NCBI GenBank assembly: GCA_030672555.1 | Contig: DAOVGD010000130.1 | Coordinates: 1 to 12,487 of the forward strand | Reading direction: 5' to 3' | DNA length: 12,487 nucleotides | Source: Desulfobacterales bacterium | GTDB taxonomy: Bacteria; Desulfobacterota; Desulfobacteria; Desulfobacterales; C00003106 | Part shown: positions 1 to 7,215 of the stretch, in pieces | Position numbering within the stretch: position 1 is the first letter of the stretch | Layout: each line of letters begins with the position of its first letter | Program-made: the position numbers and the translations under genes | Notes under the pieces: generated by a model | Databases searched by the model: none | Told to the model about the DNA's origin: nothing | The model's input: only the letters and a program-made list of their open reading frames with translations

Positions 1-166
1 GAAAGAGGAGATTGCCGAACGGATGAAGCCGATATGCGAAGAGATGGGGATTCCCGATTTCCCTGACATGATAGCCGATGAAACAGTGGGAACTACTGAA
101 GAGGAGATCCTTCCGTTTCTTGAGGAGAAAGGGCATCCTGCTTTTACTATGGACCCGCTGATGTAA
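1..166 (+). CDS. acsB: Acetyl-CoA synthase (CODH/ACS, acsB-type), C-terminal end, partial
   Basis: This is the last 54 codons of a gene entering from the left; the first full codon is at 2-4 and the stop TAA at 164-166. The visible peptide is acidic and ends in ADETVGTTEEE, a stretch resembling EKGHP, and a final MDPLM, which I recognise as the tail of the bacterial acetyl-CoA synthase subunit. That enzyme joins CO, the methyl group of the corrinoid protein and CoA at the Ni-Fe-S A-cluster. The A-cluster cysteines lie outside the window, so the call rests on the tail and on the following acsC and acsE. The main alternative is another protein of the same operon with a similar acidic tail. The stop is followed directly by an in-frame TGA. 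Confidence 0.75.
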   Translation, partial: KEEIAERMKPICEEMGIPDFPDMIADETVGTTEEEILPFLEEKGHPAFTMDPLM

Positions 167-340
167 TGACGATTGACGATTGAAGATTGTAGATTGTCAA
201 TCTACTATTTAGGAACGAAGACAAAAAATAAACTCCTCAAAGGTATTATCAGGGCCATAATACCGATCGTTTTGGGTAAGTTATTTTGACTCCATTCCTA
301 AAGAGACAATCTTCAATCTTTAATCTTCAATCATCAATAG
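167..340. repeat. Heptamer-repeat spacer with opposed arms (site A)
   Basis: The whole acsB-acsC spacer is repeat. From 167 to about 200 the units are TGACGAT, TGACGAT, TGAAGAT, TGTAGAT. From 307 to 340 they are CAATCTT, CAATCTT, TAATCTT, CAATCAT, CAATAG, which is the same family on the other strand. The period is exactly 7 bp with point variation. The two arms are complementary, so a transcript could fold them together across the about 105-nt centre. The array ends just before the acsC ribosome binding site (AAGGAG, 346-351). Confidence 0.85.
208..302. repeat. Nested imperfect palindrome inside the acsB-acsC spacer
   Basis: Between the heptamer arms lie further inverted pairs. TTTAGGAA (208-215) pairs with TTCCTAAA (295-302). 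In the centre GGTATTA (242-248) pairs with TAATACC (258-264) around a 9-nt loop. The sequence between these pairs is also loosely complementary. With the outer arms this makes one long nested stem from 167 to 340. It lacks a U-tract after the central stem, so it does not look like a simple intrinsic terminator. It could be a miniature palindromic element or an mRNA processing or stability structure. Confidence 0.6.
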
Positions 341-361
341 AAGTGAAGGAGAAGACGAACT

Positions 362-1708
362 ATGGGACTTTCAGGAATAGAAATATATAAGAAACTACCC
401 AAAACTAATTGCGGCAAATGCGGTGTTCCCACCTGCCTTGCGTTTGCTATGAAGCTGGCAGCAGGGCAGGCCGAACTTGACGCCTGTCCTGATATTTCGG
501 ATGACGTGAAAGAAGAGATCGGAGAGGCCTCAGCTCCTCCTGTTAGGACCGTGGTTATCGGTACGGGAGACCGTGCGGTGAAGCTGGGTGGTGAAACCGT
601 CCTGTTCCGCCATGAGAAACGGTTTGAAAATCCGCCCGCGTTTACGCTTCTCCTTTCAGACTCAATGGACGAGGCTACCATTGCCTCCAAACTGGGCAAG
701 TTCAAAGAAACAACGTATGAGCGCGTCGGCGTGGTGTTGCGGCCGGAACTCGTTGCCATCAAAGGTGAGTCTGGAGATGCTACTGCATTTGGTGCGCTGG
801 TCGAAAAGGTCTGCAACGAGACCGATACAGGGTTGGTGCTGATGAATGAAGATACAGAGGCGCTTTCTCAGGCTGCAAAGGCCTGTTCGGACAGAAAGCC
901 TCTTCTTTATGCTGCCACCAGGGAGAATGTAGAGACAATGGGGAACCTGGCCAAGGAACTTTCATGTCCCTTAGCGGTTAAAGGGAATAACCTGGATGAG
1001 TTGGCAGAGGTCTCCGAAAAATTGATAGGAATGGGGCTCAAGGATTTAGTCCTTGACTCAGGGGCGAGGACCTCCGGAAAGGCGCTGGAGGATCAGATTA
1101 TTATCCGAAGGTCCGCACTGATGAAAAAATTTAAACCCTTTGGGTTTTCTACAATTGTATTCCCGTGCGAGATGACCGACAATCCAATGAAGGAGACAAT
1201 GATCGCCTGTCAGATGGTTGCAAAATATGGTGGAGTCATTGTCCTGTCGGAAATCGAAGGCCACAGCATATTCCCGCTTCTTCTCGCAAGTATGAATATC
1301 TTTACAGATCCGCAGCGGCCTATGGCTGTAGAGCAGAAGATCTATGAGATCGGCGCTCCGAATGAAAGCTCGCCGGTCCTTATTACCGGAAATTTCTCCT
1401 TGACCTATTTTATTGTTTCAGGTGAGGTTGAATCGAGCCGCGTGCCGTCCCATCTGTTGGTTAAGGATACCGAGGGGCTTTCGGTCTTAACTGCATGGGC
1501 GGCAGGTAAGTTTGGGGCGGACACCATTGCGCCCTTTGTCAAAAAATCCGGCATCGAGGATATGGTCAAACACCGCAAGCTGGTGATTCCCGGATATCTT
1601 GCAACGATCAGCGGGGAGTTGGAAGAAGAACTCCCGGATTGGGAAATTCTCATCGGACCGAGAGAGGCAAGCCATCTGCCGGCGTATTTGAAGCAGTGGA
1701 GCGCGTAA
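362..1708 (+). CDS. acsC: Corrinoid/iron-sulfur protein large (gamma) subunit
   Basis: The 448-residue product is full length for the family. It is the cobamide-binding subunit that takes the methyl group from methyl-H4folate (via AcsE) and delivers it to the A-cluster of acetyl-CoA synthase. The N-terminus carries the [4Fe-4S] motif with Cys17, Cys20, Cys25 and Cys42 (context NCGKCGVPTC). The middle is a TIM-barrel-like region, and the C-terminal part, with DTEGLSVLTAWAAGKFGA at about 370-390 and a terminal IGPREASHLPAYLK, is the cobamide-binding domain. The start is ATG 362 with AAGGAG at 346-351, a rather long 10-nt spacing. Its usual partner, the small subunit AcsD, is not between acsC and acsE here and must be encoded elsewhere, probably upstream. 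Confidence 0.95.
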   Translation: MGLSGIEIYKKLPKTNCGKCGVPTCLAFAMKLAAGQAELDACPDISDDVKEEIGEASAPPVRTVVIGTGDRAVKLGGETVLFRHEKRFENPPAFTLLLSDSMDEATIASKLGKFKETTYERVGVVLRPELVAIKGESGDATAFGALVEKVCNETDTGLVLMNEDTEALSQAAKACSDRKPLLYAATRENVETMGNLAKELSCPLAVKGNNLDELAEVSEKLIGMGLKDLVLDSGARTSGKALEDQIIIRRSALMKKFKPFGFSTIVFPCEMTDNPMKETMIACQMVAKYGGVIVLSEIEGHSIFPLLLASMNIFTDPQRPMAVEQKIYEIGAPNESSPVLITGNFSLTYFIVSGEVESSRVPSHLLVKDTEGLSVLTAWAAGKFGADTIAPFVKKSGIEDMVKHRKLVIPGYLATISGELEEELPDWEILIGPREASHLPAYLKQWSA

Positions 1709-1713
1709 GGTTT

Positions 1714-1837
1714 GACAGAGAACAGAGGATAGAGGACAGAGAATAGAGGATAGAAGACAGTGAGCAGAGAGCAGAGGGCAGAGGACAGAAAACAGAGGAC
1801 CATCTGACATCTATTTTCTGACATCTGACTTCTGTTC
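1714..1837. repeat. Heptamer-repeat spacer with opposed arms (site B)
   Basis: This fills the acsC-acsE gap. The left arm, 1714 to about 1800, is a purine-rich run of heptamers (GACAGAG, AACAGAG, GATAGAG, GACAGAG, AATAGAG and so on, about 12 units). The right arm, 1803-1837, is TCTGACA, TCTATTT, TCTGACA, TCTGACT, TCTGTTC, the complementary-strand form. The strand switch occurs within a few bases at about 1801. Several frames are open through the array only because a 7-bp unit cycles all three frames. The acsE Shine-Dalgarno follows 21 bp later. Confidence 0.85.
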
Positions 1838-1869
1838 TTGGTAAATGACAAATAAACCGGAGGTTCCTT

Positions 1870-2754
1870 ATGGTAATCTGTGTTGCGGAAAATATTAACA
1901 TTATGTCGAAGACTATTGGACCGGCAATGAAGGAGAGAAATGCCAGGCCGATTCAGGATATGGCAATTGCTCTGACAAAGAATGGTTCCGACTATCTTGA
2001 TCTGAATATCGGTCCTGCCCGTAAGGGCGGCGATGAGCTTATGGATTGGCTGGTAAAGGCCGTTCAAGAGGTAAGTGATCTCCCTCTTTCTCTTGACACA
2101 ACAAACCCGGTTGCCATGGAAGCAGGGCTAAAGGCAAATACAAAAGGAAAATCATTAATGAACTCCGTTTCCCTTCAGCCTGAGCGGTTGGAGAAGGGTA
2201 TCCCGATGGTTACCCAGTATAAGGCGAATGTGATAGGACTTCTGTGGGGGAAAGAGGGCATGCCGCGGGATGCTAATGAGCGGGCCGCCATGGCGGTCGA
2301 TTTTATCTATCAGGCAAATGAAGCGGGAATTCCTACCACGGATATCTGGATCGACCCTATTGTCACTCCGATATGCGTTGATGTCAATCAGGTTTTGTCC
2401 GGTCTGGAATTTATGAGCATGTTGGGGGAAATTGCACCCGAAGCTAAATCGATTGTAGGGCTTTCCAATGTTTCCAATGGCGCGCCTGATGATTTACGTC
2501 CTTATCTGAATCGGACTTATATGATGATGCTCATGAAATATGGTCTCTATTCCGCGATTGTCGATGGGTATGACATGGAACTTTTGAGCATTGCCAAGGG
2601 GGAACGGCCTGAACACGTTAAATTAGTATATGACATCATGGACGGAAACAAACCCGATCCCGCATCCTTAGGACAGACAGAATTAGAATATTACAAAACT
2701 ACACGTGTTCTCTTGGGCAAGGTCCTGTATTCACATTCGTGGCTAACCACGTAG
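1870..2754 (+). CDS. acsE: 5-methyltetrahydrofolate:corrinoid/iron-sulfur protein methyltransferase
   Basis: The 294-residue protein belongs to the pterin-binding TIM-barrel family and moves the methyl group of methyl-H4folate to the Co(I) centre of the AcsC/AcsD protein. The pterin-site segments are all visible: LDLNIGPA (43-50), SLDTTNP with Asp76, MNSVSL with Asn98, WIDPIVTP with Asp162, and GLSNVSNG with Asn200 and Asn203. These correspond in order to the Asp75, Asn96, Asp160 and Asn199 positions known in the Moorella enzyme. It is about 30 residues longer than the Moorella protein, mostly at the C-terminus. The start ATG has a strong GGAGGT (1859-1864) 5 nt upstream. Placement directly after acsC supports the assignment. 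Confidence 0.94.
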   Translation: MVICVAENINIMSKTIGPAMKERNARPIQDMAIALTKNGSDYLDLNIGPARKGGDELMDWLVKAVQEVSDLPLSLDTTNPVAMEAGLKANTKGKSLMNSVSLQPERLEKGIPMVTQYKANVIGLLWGKEGMPRDANERAAMAVDFIYQANEAGIPTTDIWIDPIVTPICVDVNQVLSGLEFMSMLGEIAPEAKSIVGLSNVSNGAPDDLRPYLNRTYMMMLMKYGLYSAIVDGYDMELLSIAKGERPEHVKLVYDIMDGNKPDPASLGQTELEYYKTTRVLLGKVLYSHSWLTT

Positions 2755-2926
2755 GATTGATGATTGAATATTGAATATTGACGATTGAATATTTAAAGAA
2801 GAAGTACTGTGGTACTGTAGGTTGGGTTGAGGTACGAAACCCAACGATCATCTGGCGCTAAACAATCGAAAATCTTCAATCGAAAATCTTCAATCGAAAA
2901 TCTTCAATCTTCAATCGTCAATCATA
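2755..2926. repeat. Heptamer-repeat spacer with opposed arms (site C)
   Basis: The left arm, 2755-2796, is GATTGAT, GATTGAA, TATTGAA, TATTGAC, GATTGAA, TATTTAA. The right arm, 2864-2926, is nine heptamers in the opposite sense, beginning with a 14-bp super-unit (AATCGAA plus AATCTTC) repeated three times and ending AATCTTC, AATCGTC, AATCATA. A short hairpin element sits between the arms. The right arm stops 2 bp before the ATG of the formate dehydrogenase gene and leaves no room for a normal ribosome binding site. Confidence 0.88.
2821..2845. repeat. REP-like hairpin between the heptamer arms
   Basis: GTTGGGTT (2821-2828) and AACCCAAC (2838-2845) form a perfect 8-bp inverted repeat with a 9-nt loop. 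Hairpins with a TTGGGTT stem are familiar as dispersed small repeats in many bacterial genomes, which is recollection and not a search result. Just upstream, GTACTGTG and GTACTGTA form an 8-bp direct repeat (about 2805-2820). No coding content is evident here. Confidence 0.6.
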
Positions 2927-2928
2927 AG

Positions 2929-5900
2929 ATGGCTAAGTTAGAGATAAAGATTGATGGGCAAACGGTATGGGTTGATTCCGGTACAACAATATTAGATGCT
3001 GCGCGCACAGCAGGGGTTTCCATTCCAACCTTCTGTTATATTCCGAATAAGACCATCGAACATCCTTGTGGGATATGTGTAGTTGAAGTCGAAGGAAGAG
3101 AAGAGTTAGTACCTGCCTGTTCCACGGCTGTGGAAGACGGCATGGTGGTGGCCTCTCAAAGTAAGCGGGTTATAGAATCAAGAAAACAGGTCCTGCAACG
3201 CATGCTGTCGCAGCATTATGGCGATTGCATCGCGCCTTGTTCTTTAACGTGTCCTGCCCATATTAATATCCAGGGCTATCTCAGCCTGATCGCACGGGGT
3301 GAGTTTATAGAGGCCCTGAGACTTATTAAAGAAAAGAATCCACTTCCCCTTTCAGTAGGGAGAGTCTGCCCGCATTTTTGTGAAACTCGATGTCGACGCA
3401 TGCTGGTCGATGAATGTCTCTCCATTAATCATCTAAAGCGATTTGTGGCAGATTTTGCTATCCATCACAAGGATGCGGATGTATTGCCTCCCCCCTCTTC
3501 CGGACATAAGGTAGCCGTGATCGGTGGTGGGCCTGCGGGGCTTTCTGCTGCTTATTATTTAGCCCATATGGGGTATGAGGCAACTATATTTGAGGCGATG
3601 CCCCAGTTAGGCGGAATGCTCCGCTATGGCATACCGGAATTTCGCCTTCCCAGGAAGATCGTTGACAAAGAGATAGAGAACATACTCAGAGCAGGCGTGC
3701 AAACACGTATGGGACAGAGGCTGGGAGCTGACTATACTATTAAGAGTTTGAAGGAGGATGGTTTTGAAGCTATCTTTCTCGGTATTGGCGCCTGGCAGAA
3801 TCAACAGTTGGGTATCGAAGGAGAGGACCTTGACGGGGTCCTTTCAGGCCCTGAGTTCCTAAAAAATATGGCTACCGGGCGCAGGCCTTCCATAGGTCCA
3901 AGAGTGGCGGTGATCGGGGGTATCGATACTGCCGTAGACACGGCCAGGGCCTGTGTACGGATGGACGTTGACGAAGTTGTGGTCATATATCAACGTTCAA
4001 TGATGGAAATGCCGGCAAGCCACCGAGAGGTTAAAGAGGCGGAAAAAGAGGGCGTTAGGTTCGTCTTCATGACAGGGATTTCAAATATTACAAAGGGAAA
4101 AGGTTGCCTTAAACTTGAAACCGTTCGCATGAAATTGAGCGAGCCTGATGAAAGGGGGAGACGTCGGCCGATTCCTGACCCGGGTTCCGAAGAGACCCGT
4201 GAGATAGATACGGTTATTGTGGCGACCGGCCAGGTTCCGGATATTTCGTGGATGGAACGGCCGGATGAAGGTGTGAAACCTCATGTGCTCCCCGGAGGGA
4301 CCATTATTGCCAGCCCACAGACGTTTCAGACTTCTGAGGAGGGTGTCTTTGCAGGAGGAGACGTGGTACGTGGCCCGCGAACGGTTATCCAGGCCATCAC
4401 TGGAGGGAGAAAGGCGGCCGGAGCGATCCATGCATATCTCACTGGCACAGCATTACCCCACCCGAAACGGCAGCTCAATTTTACAAAGGGGAAGAAGTTT
4501 GAAGATGTTGATCTGCATAACTTTGAAGATGTTCCCATACGCTTAGGAGAAAAGATGCCGGCACGGGCACCGGAAAGACGTACCCGGGATTTTGATGAAA
4601 TCGAATTGGGGTTTACTGAGGAGACCGCACTTCGGGAGTCCAAACGATGCCTGGAATGCGGATGTGCAGCCCTTTCCAAATGTAAATTACGTGAATTCTG
4701 CATAGAATATGAGGTAAAGTTTCCCATAGCCAAGATGCTCAAGCGACGTCAATACGAGATCGACAGACGTCATCCTTTTATTATTATAGATCCCAATAAG
4801 TGTATATTTTGCCAGCGTTGTAGGAATAGCTGTGAATACGAAGCATTGGAATTGGAGGGGGCTAACTTTGACAAAGACGGATTGCCCAAACGTATTTCCA
4901 TTACAATTAATGACAAGTGCGTTTCTTGTGGTGCATGCGTCGATAACTGTCCTACGGGGGCTCTGGTAAAAGAGTCGGTCACCATTCCGGTTAGTGCTTC
5001 TGAGATAAGAAAGGTCAAGACCGTGTGCACGTTTTGCGGATGCGGATGTTCTATCACCTTGAACATGAAAGGAGATTCGATTGTTGAGGTAACCGCAGAC
5101 CCAAACGAGGGCCCCAATTTTGGGAATCTTTGCGTTAAAGGGCGATTTGGGACCGGTTTTGTTCGTCATCCCGATAGGTTAAAGACTCCACTCGTCCGAA
5201 AAGGGGAATATTTTTGGGAAGTAGGCTGGGAAGAGGCGATCTCTATTGTTGCCCAAAAGTTTTTGGAAATAAAGGATAAATCCGGTCCTGATAGCTTGGC
5301 CGGTTTGAGTTCGGCAAAGTGCACCAATGAGGAAAATTACCTGATGCAAAAATTTATGCGCACAGTGGTAGGCACCAACAACGTTGACCACTGTGCGCGG
5401 CTCTGACACTCCCCTACTGTGGCCGGGCTGGCCGCATCGTTTGGTAGTGGGGCCATGACCAACCCCATAGCAGATTTCAAAAAGGCCGACGCGATCCTTC
5501 TGACAGGTAGTAATCCCACTGAAAACTATCCCGTCATAGCCCTTCAAATGATCAAGGCGATACAAGAAAACGGGACAAAATTGATTGTGGTTGATCCCCG
5601 TGAGATAGAGATGGTGGGGTATGCCGAAATCTGGCTACGTCCCAGGCCGGGCACGGATGTGGTCTGGTTAAACGGTATGATGCACGTAATCATAGAGGAA
5701 GATCTGTATGATATCTCGTATGTGGCAGAGAGAACCGAGAACTTTATGGCCTTAAAAGAGGCGGCGCTGAAGTACGACCCGGAATTTGTCGAACGGATCA
5801 CCGGAATACCGGCTGAAGACCTTAGAATGGCTGCACATCTTTATGCCAAAGCCGGCAGGGCCTCTATTGCATATGCCATGGGTATCACCCAACATGCCTT

Positions 5901-7038
5901 TGGCACTGATAATGTTAAGTCGATTGCGAATCTCGCCATGCTGTGCGGAAACGTAGGGATCGAAGGAGGGGGGGTTAACCCGCTGCGAGGTCAAAACAAT
6001 GTGCAGGGAGCCTGCGATATGGGCGCCCTTCCAAATGTGCTCCCCGGTTACCAGAGCATTTCTGATCAGGACACCGTAAGGAAATTCGAACAGGCCTGGG
6101 GTAGAAAGCTTCCTCCAAAGCCAGGTCTGGCTGTAACGGATATGTGGCCTGCTATTCTGGAGGGGAAGATAAAAGGGATGTATATAATGGGAGAAAATCC
6201 TGTTGTAAGTGATCCCAACTTAAAACACGTAGAAGCTGCTCTGAAAAAATTAGATTTTCTGGTGGTTCAGGATATCTTTATGACCGAAACGGCTAAACTT
6301 GCCCATGTAGTGCTCCCTGCTGCCAGTTTTGCCGAAAAAGATGGTACCTTTACCAATACGGAAAGGCGTGTCCAACGGGTGAACCAGGGGTTGGAGCCCG
6401 TGGGGGATTGCAGACCCGATTGGAAGATTATCTGCAATCTCTCTGAAAAGATGGGAACTTTCATGAATTACAAATACCCTGAAGAGATTATGGAAGAAAT
6501 TGCCCGTCTTGTGCCGATTTATGGGGGGATTCACTACGAACGACTTAACAGTGAGGGTATTCAGTGGCCATGTCCAAACTGGGAGCATCCGGGTACTCCT
6601 CGCTTACACAGTAATCAGTTTACCCGTGGAAAAGGATGGTTTCACCCTGTGGAGTTTATCCTTCCTGACGAACTCCCGAATGACGAATACCCCTTCCTCC
6701 TTTCGACCGGCAGGGTCCTCTACCATTACAACAGCGGTACGATGACGCGCAAGGTAGAGGGACTCAATGCGATTGCTCCTGAGGTGATCACAGAAATCAA
6801 CCCGGTTGACGCGGAAAAGAAGGGGATCGCAGACAGAAGTATGGTCAAGATCACGTCGCGACGCGGGGAGATTACCACACTCGCCCGCATCACCAGGAGA
6901 AGCCCGGAAGGGATGGTCTTTATCCCTTTTCATTTTGGGGAAGCAGCAGTTAATCTTTTGACCAACGATGCCCTTGACCCTATCGCTCGAATACCGGAAT
7001 TCAAGGTATGTGCGGTTGCTGTTGAACCGGCCCCTTAG
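2929..7038 (+). CDS. fdhA: Selenocysteine formate dehydrogenase fused to NAD(P)H/FAD oxidoreductase
   Basis: A 1369-residue polypeptide if UGA 5404-5406 is read as Sec826. Domains in order: NuoG-type [2Fe-2S] ferredoxin (1-80; Cys36, 47, 50, 64); GltD/NfnB-like Cys-rich segment (Cys100, 104, 108 and 147, 151, 155); FAD Rossmann motif GGGPAGLSAA (199-208); NAD(P) Rossmann region (about 326-345); FAD-closing GGDVVRGPRTVIQAI (476-490); two [4Fe-4S] ferredoxin motifs (Cys625, 628, 631, 635 and 664, 667, 670, 674); then the molybdopterin catalytic subunit with its own [4Fe-4S] ligands (Cys700, 703, 707, 735), RL-Sec826-His827, and RGQNNVQG with Arg1020. The Sec-to-Arg distance matches Sec140-Arg333 of E. 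coli FDH-H to within one residue. A molybdopterin-dinucleotide domain closes the protein. It should interconvert CO2 and formate in the cytoplasm using NAD(P)H and/or ferredoxin; the electron donor is inferred. ATG 2929 is chosen because homology to the ferredoxin domain begins there. No Shine-Dalgarno is visible. Confidence 0.92.
5404..5452 (+). promoter_or_regulatory. Selenocysteine UGA and bacterial SECIS-like hairpin
   Basis: The in-frame TGA is at 5404-5406. GTGGCC (5419-5424) pairs fully with GGCCGC (5430-5435), allowing one G-U pair, around the loop GGGCT (5425-5429). The loop starts 18 nt after the UGA, the same distance as in E. coli fdhF, whose apical loop (GGUCU) is similar. A lower stem pairs CCCC (5411-5414) with GGGG (5449-5452) and ACT (5416-5418) with AGT (5446-5448), leaving a bulged T5415. 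This is the expected position and form of the SelB-binding bSECIS that recodes UGA. The selA, selB, selC and selD genes are not in the window. Confidence 0.85.
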
Positions 7039-7041
7039 CCC

Positions 7042-7213
7042 TGTCATTTTTCATTGTACATTTATCATTGACCATTGTTAAAAGAGATGATTGTCATTTT
7101 TAATGACAGATGACAGATGACAGATGACAGATGACAGATGACAGATGACAGATGACAGATGACAGATGACAGATGACAGATGACAAATGACAAATGACAA
7201 ATGACCAATGACA
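7042..7213. repeat. Heptamer-repeat array with hinge (site D)
   Basis: This fills the space between the convergent fdhA and nuclease genes. The left part, 7042-7076, is TGTCATT, TTTCATT, GTACATT, TATCATT, GACCATT. A second TGTCATT (7092-7098), three T, and AATGACA (7102-7108) form a perfect 7-bp stem that marks the strand switch. Then come eleven identical GATGACA units (7109-7185) followed by AATGACA, AATGACA, AATGACC, AATGACA (7186-7213). The perfect run suggests recent expansion by slippage. The array ends 2 bp before the nuclease stop codon. Read from either side it can fold into long hairpins and could end transcription of both genes. Confidence 0.92.
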
Positions 7214-7215
7214 AA

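Noticed and set aside
1405..2067. Minus-strand reading frames across the acsC-acsE spacer.
   Set aside because: They are antisense to acsC and acsE and stay open only because the 7-bp repeat lacks stops in those frames; the peptide is low-complexity repeat.
2827..2928. A 34-residue N-terminal extension of the formate dehydrogenase from TTG 2827.
   Set aside because: It would translate half of a hairpin and the whole heptamer arm; ferredoxin-domain similarity begins at ATG 2929.
5401..5421. A stop codon splitting the formate dehydrogenase into a truncated protein and a second gene starting at GTG 5419.
   Set aside because: The UGA aligns with the active-site selenocysteine, the reading frame is unchanged on both sides, a SECIS-like hairpin follows, and there is no Shine-Dalgarno before 5419.
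7102..7213. A CRISPR array in the regular repeats after fdhA.
   Set aside because: The unit is only 7 bp and tandem without spacers; no cas genes are near.
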